Shown here one piece after another: positions 8,167-15,912 of a DNA stretch of 39,604 nt. The number at the start of each line of letters is the position of its first letter. The first letter of the stretch is position 1. Origin of the DNA: JBJXGC01 sp046154545 (lineage in GTDB: Bacteria; Chloroflexota; Dehalococcoidia; Tepidiformales; Tepidiformaceae); assembly GCA_046154545.1 (NCBI GenBank), contig JBJXGC010000327.1:1-39604 (forward strand), written 5' to 3'. The position numbers and the translations under genes are program-made. Under the pieces are notes generated by a model, which worked only from the letters and a program-made list of their open reading frames with translations, was not told the origin of the DNA and did not search any database.

Positions 8167-8634
8167 ATGACTGAGCCCGCGACTCCGCCCGCGGACGATG
8201 ACGGGCAGGCGGCGCTTGCGGCGCTGACGGCCCGCGAAGCTGAACTCCTGCGGGAGGCCGGCGAGCGGGTGTTCGCGCTCTCCCGGGACCTCGCCGAAGG
8301 CGCGAGGGAGCGGGCCCGGCTGGAGGCGGAGCTCGCGGCGGCGCGAGCGCGGCGGGACGAGGCTGTCGCCGCGGGGGAAGCAGCGCAGCGGAACGTGGCG
8401 GCGATCGAGGCCGAAGCCGCCCGGGGGCTCGAGGAGCGGGCCGAGCTACGGCAGCTGATTACCAGCCTCGACGGCCGTCTCCGGCAGGCATTGGCGGCTG
8501 CGGCGCCGCCGCCACCGCCGAAGCAACCGCAGGCCTCTCTCCTGGCGGCGGCGTGGGACGCATTGACGCGGAGGCCGCGTGCGCGGCGCAGGCGAGGGGC
8601 GAACTCAGACGGACCCCACGACCGCGAACCCTGA
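8167..8634 (+). CDS. Coiled-coil protein of unknown function
   Basis: 155 residues. About residues 20-115 form a long, highly charged Ala/Glu/Arg helix with heptad-like spacing (for example AREAELLREAGERVFALSRD), typical of a coiled coil. A proline run (PPPPPK) follows, then a very basic tail containing RRPRARRRRG, which could bind nucleic acid or membrane. The frame is open back to 8053, but the ATG at 8167 is the first start giving the acidic N-terminus. There is no family match I can name. It converges with the small zinc protein. Confidence 0.55.
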   Translation: MTEPATPPADDDGQAALAALTAREAELLREAGERVFALSRDLAEGARERARLEAELAAARARRDEAVAAGEAAQRNVAAIEAEAARGLEERAELRQLITSLDGRLRQALAAAAPPPPPKQPQASLLAAAWDALTRRPRARRRRGANSDGPHDREP

Positions 8635-8650
8635 GTCGCCGGGTGCGCGG

Positions 8651-8887
8651 TCAGGCCGCTTTCCGAGGAGCCTCCACGGGGGCCTGGCGCCGCTGGAAGA
8701 GGGCCGCATCGAGGCGGTGTTGCATTTCGGCAAGGGACTCGCCGGCGGCGATGCCGGTCCCGTCGCAGCTGGCGCAGCGGCGCAACACGGGGCGGTTGGC
8801 GTCACGCGTCAGGCCGCTGCCGCCTTCGCACATCTGGCAGACGTCCGGAGCGAGTGCACGAAGAATCCGTCCGAATCCGAAGGCCAT
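8651..8887 (-). CDS. Small zinc-ribbon protein with two CxxC pairs (DnaJ-like)
   Basis: 78 residues. Cys17/Cys20 are followed by EGGSG and Cys38/Cys41 by DGTG, so the second pair fits the DnaJ CxxCxGxG zinc motif exactly and the first differs by one inserted Gly. A basic Ala-rich helical tail follows. The start at 8887 is chosen because AGGAG lies 8 nt upstream; the ORF could extend 11 codons further. It probably binds one zinc ion and mediates protein contact. No J domain is present. Confidence 0.6.
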   Translation of the reverse strand: MAFGFGRILRALAPDVCQMCEGGSGLTRDANRPVLRRCASCDGTGIAAGESLAEMQHRLDAALFQRRQAPVEAPRKAA

Positions 8888-8999
8888 GGCGTTGCTCCTG
8901 TGAATCATCGGTTGCCACAACTATCGGCGCCGCCGTGACTCCAGTGAGTGGCAAACGCGGACCAATCGGGTGGACGGGGACGGGGACGGGGTGGGTACG

Positions 9000-9692
9000 T
9001 CAGTCCGCCGGAGAGCTCCCGGGCGCGAGGGCGTACCCAACGCTTGGCCGTGACCGAATCTCGAGAGGGACGCCACCGGCCGCTTCGAGCTTCCGGCGAA
9101 TGTGGGAGATATGCGTCTTCACCAGCCCCGGAGAGGGCTCATCGAGCGACTGCCAGCCGAAGGAGAGGAGCCGTTCCATCGGCGTCAGGCGCGGCGAGTG
9201 TTCGCACAGGCAGAAGAGGAGGCGCAGCTCGAGGTTGGTGAGTTCGAGGGTCGCGCCGTTCTTCTCGGCCCGGCACTCTTCGAGCGCGACGGAGAGGTCG
9301 GCCACGCGGATCGGTTCGGAGGCGCTCTGCGACTTCGCGCGGGTTGCGCGCCAGCCCTCGGCCGCGAGGACAAGTTCCACCGGGTTATAGGGTGCCCGGA
9401 CCACTTCGCGCACGCCTTCGCGGATGAGGCGGGCTGGCAGCGGATCGGAGGGGCGCTCGAGCGTGACGATGACGTCGGCATCGGGATAGGCGCCGATGAT
9501 CGGGGCCATCCAGCCCGGGGCAGGGGGGTCGTTGGCATCGAGGCTCGCGATAATCACGTTAGGCTCGAAGGGCAGGCGATCGAGCAGGCGGTCGAGGCTC
9601 GTCACGCAGAGGGCCTGGTGGCCGCGGCGCTTCGCCACAAAGGAGAGGACATCGCCCAGCACGCGGTCGGCTTCGACGATTGCGAGCTTCAT
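9000..9692 (-). CDS. OmpR-type regulator with degenerate receiver domain
   Basis: 230 residues. The N-terminal domain (1-115) follows a receiver fold: acidic residues Glu7 and Asp9, and a strand PNVIIASLD. Where the phospho-acceptor Asp should be there is Ser50, and the conserved Lys of the KPF motif is Ala100 (VRAPYNP). The C-terminal winged helix (about 130-225) is intact: LTNLELRLLFCLCEHSPR, then VKTHISHIRRKLEAAG and IRSRPSVGYAL. It therefore probably binds DNA without Asp phosphorylation. AGGAG precedes the ATG. It is the last gene of a three-gene regulator operon and shares architecture with the gene upstream. Confidence 0.85.
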   Translation of the reverse strand: MKLAIVEADRVLGDVLSFVAKRRGHQALCVTSLDRLLDRLPFEPNVIIASLDANDPPAPGWMAPIIGAYPDADVIVTLERPSDPLPARLIREGVREVVRAPYNPVELVLAAEGWRATRAKSQSASEPIRVADLSVALEECRAEKNGATLELTNLELRLLFCLCEHSPRLTPMERLLSFGWQSLDEPSPGLVKTHISHIRRKLEAAGGVPLEIRSRPSVGYALAPGSSPAD

Positions 9693-9722
9693 TGGCGCTC
9701 CTCTCGCGGGCGAGGCTGACGG

Positions 9723-10418
9723 TCAGGCGGGTGAGAAGCTGTAGCCAACGCCGTACACCGTCCGGACCATATCGTCACGCCCGCCGACGGCCTTGAGTTT
9801 GCGGCGGATAGAGCTTATGTGCCCCTTCAGCAGCACGGGGTCATCGACGTTGTCGTAGCCCCAAACCTGTTGGGTAAGGAAGCCGTAGGAGAGCGGTTGC
9901 CCGGGATACCGCACGAGCTGGCCGAGGATCTCGGCCTCGATCGGGGTGCAATCGAGACTGGCACCGTGGTAGAGGGCGATCTGCTTTCCGAAATCCACCT
10001 CAAGACCGTGGGCCGCCACCTTTTCGCCCTCACGGTGATGCCCCGCCTGGGGGTCGATACGGACCCTGCGGCCTATCGCCCGTACGCGGGCGATAAGCTC
10101 GCCAGGGGAGAACGGTTTGGTGAGGTAGTCGTCGCCGCCGGCATCGAGGCCGGCGATGATGTCGCTCGAGCGGTCGAGCGAGGAGAGGAAGAGGACGGCG
10201 ATGGTGGGAAGAAGCTCGCGAAGCCGGGCACAGACCTGCAGGCCAGACTCGCTACCGAGCATGACGTCGAGGACGGCGAGGTCAGGGGGACGGTGGGCCG
10301 CGAGCTTCAAGGCGGCCGCCTCGTTGTCCACGATCGCCACCTCGTGGTTGTCGCGCTTGAGCGTAAACGAGATGATCTCGGCGTAGTCTTCGTCATCCTC
10401 TACGACCAGTACGAACAT
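9723..10418 (-). CDS. OmpR/PhoB-type response regulator, canonical receiver
   Basis: 231 residues. The receiver domain has the full set of residues: Glu7-Asp8-Asp9, phospho-acceptor Asp51 (LAVLDVML), Ser79/80 and Lys101 (LTKPFSPGEL). The C-terminal winged helix contains CTPIEAEILGQLVRYPG, then LKGHISSIRRKLKAVGG and VRTVYGVGYSF. Such proteins bind tandem half-sites, usually 11 bp apart, after phosphorylation. No histidine kinase is in the window, so the partner must be elsewhere. The stop of the upstream LuxR-type gene is built into its ribosome site (TAGGAGG), so translation is likely coupled. Confidence 0.92.
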   Translation of the reverse strand: MFVLVVEDDEDYAEIISFTLKRDNHEVAIVDNEAAALKLAAHRPPDLAVLDVMLGSESGLQVCARLRELLPTIAVLFLSSLDRSSDIIAGLDAGGDDYLTKPFSPGELIARVRAIGRRVRIDPQAGHHREGEKVAAHGLEVDFGKQIALYHGASLDCTPIEAEILGQLVRYPGQPLSYGFLTQQVWGYDNVDDPVLLKGHISSIRRKLKAVGGRDDMVRTVYGVGYSFSPA

Positions 10419-10427
10419 TGCATCCTC

Positions 10428-11060
10428 CTAGGCGGGCTCGCCGGCCCGCGCCGCGCGTGCCACGGCGAAGGCCTCTGGGAACCCCTGGGCGCGGGCGGCG
10501 GCGAGCACTCGAGCCCGCCCGGACACCTCGAGTTTCATCGAGAGGGAGCGGACGTGCGAGCGGACGGTGTTGCTGGAGATTTCGAGCGCGCGGGCGAGTT
10601 CCTCGGTGGAGAGGCCCTCCGCGAGGAGGCGGAGGACGGCGCGCTCGCGGCCGGTCAGCGCCGTCTTTCCGGGATGGGGCGTCCCGTTTGGGTGGCGGAG
10701 CAGGCCGGCAGTGCGTTCGGCCATCCAGCGCAGCGTCCGGGACCCGAGGTCGTCGCTGGCTGGTCCGGAGAGGGCCACAAGCGCCTGATGGAACTCGGTT
10801 TGGTCGCTCGACAGGGTGACCACGGTGGCCGCGCCGTCAGCGAGCGCCTGCACGGTGTCTGCGTCGGGACCGTCGGCTACCGCCAGGTGGAGCCAGCGGC
10901 CCGTTTCGGAAAGGAGCACGCGCAAGCCGTTGCCAGCGTCCGGGTGAGCGGCGACGACCCGGACGGCGACCCCAGGGTGGGCCTCACGGATGAGGGCGGC
11001 GATCGACGCGGCAAGGAGCTGCTCGCGCCCGGTGACAACGAACTCAGTCGGCCAGGCCAT
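10428..11060 (-). CDS. LuxR-type regulator with degenerate receiver-like N-terminus
   Basis: 210 residues when started at the ATG at 11060, which has AGGAG 6 nt upstream. The C-terminal LuxR/NarL helix-turn-helix is clear: LTGRERAVLRLLAEGLSTEE, then LEISSNTVRSHVRSLSMKL. The first 120 residues have receiver-like alternation (REQLLAASIAALIREAHPGV) but lack the acidic pair, the acceptor Asp and the Lys. I read it as a degenerate receiver or an unrelated sensor domain. It is the first gene of an operon with the two OmpR-type genes (gap of 9 nt to the next). Confidence 0.82.
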   Translation of the reverse strand: MAWPTEFVVTGREQLLAASIAALIREAHPGVAVRVVAAHPDAGNGLRVLLSETGRWLHLAVADGPDADTVQALADGAATVVTLSSDQTEFHQALVALSGPASDDLGSRTLRWMAERTAGLLRHPNGTPHPGKTALTGRERAVLRLLAEGLSTEELARALEISSNTVRSHVRSLSMKLEVSGRARVLAAARAQGFPEAFAVARAARAGEPA

Positions 11061-11160
11061 TTGTTGCTCCTTTCCGCCGGTCAGGGTTATCCGCGGGTGC
11101 GGATGCCCCGGGGCGCAGCGATCGGGCACAGCGCCAGGTGGCGGCCCGTCCCAACGCGCT

Positions 11161-11190
11161 ATTATGAGTGGTTTGTTACTGGTTTGTGTT
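11161..11190 (-). promoter_or_regulatory. Promoter with 11-bp direct repeat, OmpR/PhoB-style operator
   Basis: On the plus strand TGGTTTGT occurs at 11169-11176 and again at 11180-11187, an exact 11-bp period, as in operators of OmpR/PhoB-type proteins. Read on the minus strand the repeats stand directly before CATAAT (11166-11161), a near-consensus -10 box, in place of a good -35. This fits a promoter activated by a winged-helix regulator, about 100 nt before the LuxR-type start. Confidence 0.5.
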
Positions 11191-11249
11191 AAGGCGCACC
11201 TGACCGCGCCCCGGATGCCCCCAGCCACCGCGTGTCGTTCACGGACGCC

Positions 11250-11278
11250 AACATACCCATCTGGGAATGGGGTGTCAA
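11250..11278 (-). promoter_or_regulatory. Sigma-70-type promoter for the LuxR-led operon
   Basis: The minus strand carries TTGACA (11278-11273), exactly 17 nt, then TATGTT (11255-11250). It is the best housekeeping promoter seen in the window. Transcription would start near 11243 and give a leader of about 180 nt that runs through the 11-bp direct repeat. Confidence 0.55.
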
Positions 11279-11467
11279 CAGCGTTAAGCTACGGTTGAGG
11301 GTGAGACCTCCGATCTTCCCTTTCAGTTTTCTTTACGCAGCCCACCCGATGACGCCCGCCAGCGGGCGGCGGACCTTTCCTCGCGCGTATCGGACGGGCG
11401 GGAGGCCGTCGCGGGCGCGGACCGGTGATGTCCACCATCCTGCCACCGCGCCTCAACTTCTGTCATC

Positions 11468-11473
11468 TACCGT
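11468..11473 (+). promoter_or_regulatory. -10 box close to the start of the winged-helix gene
   Basis: TACCGT lies 7 nt before the ATG at 11481, with no ribosome site between. This placement would give a leaderless or nearly leaderless mRNA and supports the choice of start. Confidence 0.35.
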
Positions 11474-11480
11474 GCGGCTC

Positions 11481-12224
11481 ATGACGACGTCGCTAGCACC
11501 GGCATATGAACAGGCTGCGTCCCCTACGGGCACAGAGAGCCTGATGGCGCTTATCGTGTATCTCCGGCCGGCGCTCCGGGCCCAGCTGCTCCACGCCTGC
11601 GCCGACCTTGGCGTATTCGTGGTCGAAGCGCTTCCCGAGAGCCTGTCCGGGCGGCTGTCAGCGGTGGTGCCATACGTCGATTTCGCAGTGGTAGCGAGCG
11701 GCGCCCGGGCCGAGGACGTAGAAATCGTCCGCCGCCTGGCGGCGACGCTCGACCTGCCGGTGTTGGCAGTCATGTCACCAGGTACGGACGCGGCGATTTA
11801 CCGGGAAGCCGGGGCGTTCGACTGCGTCATCGACGGCGCTGGCGACCGCGAGCTCGGAGAAGCGATCTTCGCGATTGCGGCACACGCGCGGCAAGCACGG
11901 GCGGCGTCGGCCCATCACTCCTTCACACAAACCGTCTTCGCCGACACCGAATTCCGGCCGAACCCTCCAGAGTTGCGCCGGGGCGGGCTGGTCACCGCGC
12001 TTTCGCGGACGGAGCGCGACGTGCTCGAGGTGCTCTCGGGCGCGATCGGATCGGCGGTGCGGTCGGACGAGATCTGCCGGCGGGCGGGCTCCCACGGGGG
12101 CGTCCTCTCCGAGGGAAACCTGCGGTGCACGATCCTCCGCATCCGGAAGAAGGCCCAGAGCATTGGGGCCGACCGGACGCTCCTCCGGTCGGTCCGGGCC
12201 TACGGATACGTCCTCCGCGCCTGA
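11481..12224 (+). CDS. Winged-helix regulator with degenerate receiver-like domain
   Basis: 247 residues from the ATG at 11481; a second ATG at 11544 would remove 21 residues. Residues about 22-135 alternate strands and helices like a receiver (LIVYLRPALRAQLL, YVDFAVVASG, LPVLAVMSPG). The acceptor Asp and conserved Lys are missing. The C-terminal Trans_reg_C winged helix is clear: TALSRTERDVLEVLSGAIG, LRCTILRIRKKAQSIG and LLRSVRAYGYVLRA. It is divergent from the three-gene regulator operon and may control it or be controlled by it. It is unlikely to respond to phosphorylation. Confidence 0.78.
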   Translation: MTTSLAPAYEQAASPTGTESLMALIVYLRPALRAQLLHACADLGVFVVEALPESLSGRLSAVVPYVDFAVVASGARAEDVEIVRRLAATLDLPVLAVMSPGTDAAIYREAGAFDCVIDGAGDRELGEAIFAIAAHARQARAASAHHSFTQTVFADTEFRPNPPELRRGGLVTALSRTERDVLEVLSGAIGSAVRSDEICRRAGSHGGVLSEGNLRCTILRIRKKAQSIGADRTLLRSVRAYGYVLRA

Positions 12225-12403
12225 GGGCGGCCTTCCCCGATTCCCGCGTACGGCTCCGTTGTCAGCACCCATCCACACGGCCCTCCGTGGCCGCACAGCG
12301 CTTGCGCGGCGGCGTGACGGGAGTTGGCGCAGCTATCGCCCGGTGGCTGTTCACCGCGCGGGGGATGCAAGGGGAGCGGACGCAGTGTGGGCCGGGCGCC
12401 GTA

Positions 12404-12436
12404 CGGAATCCAGCGGCCCAGGAGGGCCGCGGCTAC
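12404..12436 (+). repeat. Interspersed stem-loop element, copy 1
   Basis: CGGAATCCAGCGGC, 7 variable bases, then GGCCGCGGCTAC. The two conserved blocks occur again at 26144-26175 around 6 different bases. The AGC-GGC and GCC-GCGGCT parts can pair as a hairpin. This copy lies in the 294-nt gap before the HTH-PASTA gene, where I see nothing else besides the promoter-like TAGGTT at 12487-12492. Confidence 0.5.
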
Positions 12437-12518
12437 GGGAAGTGAGGGCGCGAACGGCCTTTCAGGCGTCTAGACGCTGGGCGTGGTAGGTTGAGCGTTA
12501 CCCCAAGAGGTTTAGTGC

Positions 12519-13463
12519 ATGGGCGAACTGGGGTCACGGCTTGTCCGGGTGCGCGAGGCCCGGGGGCTCACCCTTGAGGATGCGGAACGCGACACGCGGA
12601 TCTCCCGCCGGTATCTCGAAGCGCTGGAAGCGGAGCAGTTCGAGGTCATTCCGGCGCCTGTCTACGCGCGCGGATTTCTGCGTTCCTACTCGCAATACCT
12701 CGGACTTGACCCGCAGGAGATGCTGGCGCTCTTCCCGCGGGATGAGGCGGCAGCCTCGGCGAACGGCCGGCCAGGCGCTCAGCCGTCTATCCCGGCGACC
12801 AGCGCTTCGCGGCCGACCTGGCGGCGGGAGCCGGCGCGGTCCGAGCCGTTCAGCCGGGAACGCCCGGGCGGGGCGCCGTTTGCCGCCCCGGCGCGGCCCG
12901 AGCCGCGGGCACCCGCTCCTGGCGACATTTACGACGAGCCGGTCATCGGCCTCTCGACGCCACCGCCCCGCCGGGGCGGAACACCGGGGCCTGCGGCGGG
13001 CCGCGAACCGACGATCGGGATCGACATCGCGGTCCCCGTGCCGACGCGGCGGATGGACACCAACCCGGCTGCCCAGGCGCGCAGCATCACCGTCATGGTG
13101 GTGGCCGCCGGGGCGGTGCTCGCCGTCATCCTGGTGGCTTTCATCATTTCGCGGCTGGGGAGCGAGAGCACCCCGGGCGGCGCTGGCGGCGCCGCAGCGA
13201 CGGGCACCGCTGGCGCGAGTGGAGGCTTCGGGACGGCCCCCGCCGCGACCCGCCCGGCCGGTGAGCCGGGCACTGTACCGGACGTCCTGGGACAACAGCT
13301 GGCAGCCGCCCGGGCCGAGATCGAAGCGGCCGGCTACACGGTCTCGGAGAGCCGGAAGAAGGACGCCGCCGCCAGGGGCACCGTCTTTAACCAGGCGCCC
13401 GCCGCGGGCGAACCGCTGCCGACCGGCCAGACCGTGTTCATCTTCGTCAGTGATGGTCCATAA
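12519..13463 (+). CDS. RodZ-like HTH_25 membrane protein with C-terminal PASTA domain
   Basis: 314 residues. Residues 1-75 form the RodZ-type helix-turn-helix (MGELGSRLVRVREARGLTLE, then RRYLEALEAEQFEVIPAPVY and ARGFLRSYSQYLGLDP). A Pro/Arg-rich disordered linker runs to about 188 and one membrane helix spans 189-212. A Gly/Ala linker leads into a single PASTA domain (about 252-312: TVPDVLGQQLAAARAEIEAA to VFIFVSDGP). RodZ links the cell-shape cytoskeleton to the envelope, and PASTA domains bind peptidoglycan or muropeptides. Here PASTA takes the place of the usual DUF4115. AAGAGG is the ribosome site. The next gene, rimO, begins on the base after the stop. Confidence 0.83.
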   Translation: MGELGSRLVRVREARGLTLEDAERDTRISRRYLEALEAEQFEVIPAPVYARGFLRSYSQYLGLDPQEMLALFPRDEAAASANGRPGAQPSIPATSASRPTWRREPARSEPFSRERPGGAPFAAPARPEPRAPAPGDIYDEPVIGLSTPPPRRGGTPGPAAGREPTIGIDIAVPVPTRRMDTNPAAQARSITVMVVAAGAVLAVILVAFIISRLGSESTPGGAGGAAATGTAGASGGFGTAPAATRPAGEPGTVPDVLGQQLAAARAEIEAAGYTVSESRKKDAAARGTVFNQAPAAGEPLPTGQTVFIFVSDGP

Positions 13464-14774
13464 ATGACGGTCCCCAAGACCTATCACCTGGTCACGCTTG
13501 GTTGTCCGAAGAACGATGTCGATAGCGAGCACCTCGAACGGCTGCTCACGGGCGGCGAGCTGCTGCCCGTCATCCAGCCGGGCGACGCGGACGCGATCAT
13601 CGTCAACACCTGTGGCTTCATCGAGCAGAGCCAGGCCCAATCAATGGAGGCCGTGCATGAGCTGGCCGCCAACAAGCGCCCGGGCCAGACCCTGATCGTG
13701 GCTGGCTGCATGACCCAGCTCTACGGCGAGAAAGTACGGAGCGAAGTCGCCGGCATCGACCACGTCTTCGGCGTGGGCCAGTGGCAGGACGTGGCCAAGC
13801 TCTTGAGTGTCGATGTCGATGCCGTCTACGACATCCCGCAGCACGCGAAGGTCACCGGCCCGAGCGCCTACCTCAAGATCTCGGATGGCTGCGACGCCCC
13901 CTGCACCTTCTGCGTCATCCCGAAGATCAAGGGTGTCCTCCGCTCGGCGCCGGCCGGGCTGCTGGTGAAGGAGGCGCGGCGGCTGGTGGATGCCGGGGCG
14001 AAGGAGCTGGTGCTCGTCGCCCAGGACAGTACGGCCTGGGGCGAGGACCTGGGGTTGCCCGTGGCCAGCGGTCTGCCGGGGCTCCTCCAGATGCTCTCGG
14101 AGGCGGTTGGGCCAGAGACCTGGCTGCGCCTCATGTACGCCTACCCGAGCCGGGTCAGCCCGCAACTGATCGAGTCCATGGCGGCCATCCCGAACGTCGT
14201 GCACTACCTCGACGTGCCGCTCCAACACGGCTCGGAGGCCGTTTTGCGGCGGATGAAACGGCCGCACAACGTCGAGAAGGTCTTCTCCTTCATCCGGGAA
14301 CTGCGGGCGGCGATGCCGGATATCGTCTTGCGGACATCGTTCATCGCCGGCTTCCCCGGCGAGACGGAGGCGGAGTTCCAGGAGCTACTCGACTTCGCGA
14401 AGGCCGTCCGCTTCGACCACGCCGGCTGTTTCACCTACTCGCTCCAGCAGTGGACGGGCGCCTTTGACATGACGGACCAGGTCGTGGACGAGGTGAAGCA
14501 CGAGCGGCGCGACCGCTTCATGCGCCAGCAGCAGATGGTCGCCGCGAAGCAGGCGAAGCGCTTCATCGGGCGCACACTGCCGATGCTCGTCGAGGGCAGC
14601 GGCGAAGACGAAGACGGGCTGCCGGTGGCGGCCGGGCGCACCTACCGGGAGGCCCCAGAGGTCGATGGGCTGGTGTTCGCCCGGGGCCAGGCAGCACCCG
14701 GGAGCAGGGTGCTCGTCCGGATCGACGAGACGGCCGAGTACGACCTCTTCGGCACGATCGTGGCCGGCGCCTGA
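13464..14774 (+). CDS. rimO: Ribosomal protein S12 methylthiotransferase RimO
   Basis: 436 residues, full length. The N-terminal UPF0004 domain has Cys14 (TLGCPKNDVDSE), Cys50 (NTCGF) and Cys82 (AGCM) for the auxiliary iron-sulfur cluster. The radical-SAM core has SDGCDAPCTFC with Cys143, Cys147 and Cys150. The C-terminal TRAM domain spans about 370-434. GCPKN-VDSE and the CTFC-IP-I-KG context point to RimO rather than MiaB or MtaB. The reaction adds a methylthio group to the conserved Asp of S12 (Asp89 in E. coli). The ATG follows the HTH-PASTA stop codon immediately, so co-translation is likely. Confidence 0.92.
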   Translation: MTVPKTYHLVTLGCPKNDVDSEHLERLLTGGELLPVIQPGDADAIIVNTCGFIEQSQAQSMEAVHELAANKRPGQTLIVAGCMTQLYGEKVRSEVAGIDHVFGVGQWQDVAKLLSVDVDAVYDIPQHAKVTGPSAYLKISDGCDAPCTFCVIPKIKGVLRSAPAGLLVKEARRLVDAGAKELVLVAQDSTAWGEDLGLPVASGLPGLLQMLSEAVGPETWLRLMYAYPSRVSPQLIESMAAIPNVVHYLDVPLQHGSEAVLRRMKRPHNVEKVFSFIRELRAAMPDIVLRTSFIAGFPGETEAEFQELLDFAKAVRFDHAGCFTYSLQQWTGAFDMTDQVVDEVKHERRDRFMRQQQMVAAKQAKRFIGRTLPMLVEGSGEDEDGLPVAAGRTYREAPEVDGLVFARGQAAPGSRVLVRIDETAEYDLFGTIVAGA

Positions 14775-14791
14775 CCCTCGTCCCACCGCCG

Positions 14792-14797
14792 TATACT
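14792..14797 (+). promoter_or_regulatory. Leaderless promoter, -10 TATACT
   Basis: TATACT stands exactly 6 nt before the GTG start at 14804, so transcription would begin at or next to the start codon. No ribosome site and no clear -35 are seen. Confidence 0.5.
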
Positions 14798-14803
14798 CAG
14801 TTC

Positions 14804-15250
14804 GTGAACCCGGAATACCTGCGCGACGCCGAGCGAGAGTTCTTCCGCACCCTGAACCGGCAGATGGCGCCGCTCGTCAAACATGGGCTCTTTTCGCCCG
14901 GGCTGAGCCCCTCCGGCCTGGTCCTGGTGGAGATCGTGGGGCGGCGGACGGGCATCGTCCACCCGGTGCCGCTGGTCGCGACGGCCCTGGGAGAGGTCCT
15001 GCTGGTGGCCACCCTGCGAGGCGACCGTTCCCACTGGATCCCCAATCTCGAGGCCACCCCGGACGTGCGCTACTGGCTTCGGGGAAGGGCCATCGAGGGG
15101 CGGGCCGTGGTCATCCGGCAGGGTGGGCGCGAGGGCAGCCTGCCGGAGCGGCCTGCGTATCTGGGCCTTGTGGCCGCCCATCTCCGCGCGGCCACCAGCT
15201 TCGGTTGGTCCTTCGCGCTCCTGACGCCGAGGGCGGACGGCCAGGCGTAA
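14804..15250 (+). CDS. DUF385-type F420-dependent nitroreductase-like protein
   Basis: 148 residues with a GTG start, matching the deazaflavin-dependent oxidoreductase (DUF385/Ddn-like) family in layout. A basic N-terminal helix is followed by VEIVGRRTGIVHPVPLVAT, the strand LLVATLRGDRSHWIPNLEA and then DVRYWLRGRAIEGRAVVI. The GRRTG and W-NL-A pattern is typical of F420H2-binding split-barrel proteins. Substrates vary widely and cannot be deduced. The promoter placement suggests leaderless expression. It converges with a frameshifted Uma2 gene 11 nt downstream. Confidence 0.75.
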   Translation: MNPEYLRDAEREFFRTLNRQMAPLVKHGLFSPGLSPSGLVLVEIVGRRTGIVHPVPLVATALGEVLLVATLRGDRSHWIPNLEATPDVRYWLRGRAIEGRAVVIRQGGREGSLPERPAYLGLVAAHLRAATSFGWSFALLTPRADGQA

Positions 15251-15261
15251 CCGGCCGCGGC

Positions 15262-15830
15262 CTACGCGAAAACGCCGGCGACGAGGAGCTGGAAGCCTTC
15301 AACACTGAAACCCGCGTCGTCACTCGTCAACAGGTCCTGCTCATACCGGATGTTCGCGCTGCCATCGGCGCGATAGACGGTGACGGTCCGCGATTCGGGC
15401 CGCACGACCCAGACCCGGGCGCTCCCTGCCGCGAGGTACTCCAGGACCTTCGCGCCCACATCGCGGTCACGGTCGTTCGGCGAGACGACCTCGACGGCGA
15501 GCGTCGGCGACAGGCCAACCGCCTTCGTCCGGTCCCGATCCGGGTCGAGGCGTCCTGACGCCACGAACGCCAGGTCGGGGTTTACCACGCGATCCGGAGC
15601 CGGCGAATCCGGAAGCCCGTATCGAAGTAAACGGTGCCAAGCGCGTGCGCCCGGACAAATGGCTTCACGGCGTCGTACACATTCCCGGCGAACGCCCCAT
15701 GCTGTGCCCCCGGTTGAGACACGTAGATCACCCTCCCGTCGCAAAGCTCCATCTTCCGGCCGGCGTCGTCTTCGGGAAGGTCCATAAACTCCTCCATCGT
15801 GAGGAGCGCGGTCATCGCCGGTGCAGCCAT
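15262..15830 (-). pseudogene. Frameshifted Uma2 family (DUF820) gene
   Basis: The N-terminal part (15830 down to about 15620) reads MTALLTMEEFMDLPEDDAGR to TVYFDTGFRI. The Uma2 core then continues in another frame as PDSPAPDRVVNPDLAFVASG, VEVVSPNDRDRDVGAKVLEY and VWVVRPESRTVTVY down to the stop at 15262. One base gained or lost between about 15603 and 15622 explains the break. It could be a true pseudogene or a sequencing error. Uma2 proteins have a PD-(D/E)XK-like fold of unproven function. An intact relative lies at 19394-19972. Confidence 0.75.
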
Positions 15831-15912
15831 GGGGATAGCTGACCAGACCGCCCGCGGCGCGGGATGCCGGGCCGGGGCCTGGAGGGATGGGGAGCGAGCC
15901 TGCAAGCCAGCG

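Larger units (their letters stand above)
11061..11480. other. 420-nt divergent regulatory region between two regulator units
   Basis: There is no credible coding sequence here. It holds two minus-strand promoter candidates for the LuxR-led operon (listed separately) and a -10-like box immediately before the plus-strand winged-helix gene. The part around 11283-11345 is pyrimidine-rich and I see nothing assignable in it. The apparent ORF 11232-11480 in frame with the plus-strand gene has no domain-like sequence and is not counted as coding. Confidence 0.55.

Noticed and set aside
9723..10418. Orphan receiver as part of a hidden kinase fusion
   Set aside because: The protein ends right after the winged helix, and no HisKA or HATPase motif is seen in any frame nearby.
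11232..11480. Open frame extending the winged-helix regulator upstream by 83 codons
   Set aside because: It covers the divergent promoter region, has no domain-like sequence, and the -10 box at 11468 would lie inside it.
13464..14774. MiaB or MtaB instead of RimO
   Set aside because: The TLGCPKN-VDSE opening and SDGC-x3-CTFC-IP-I-G pattern are those of RimO.
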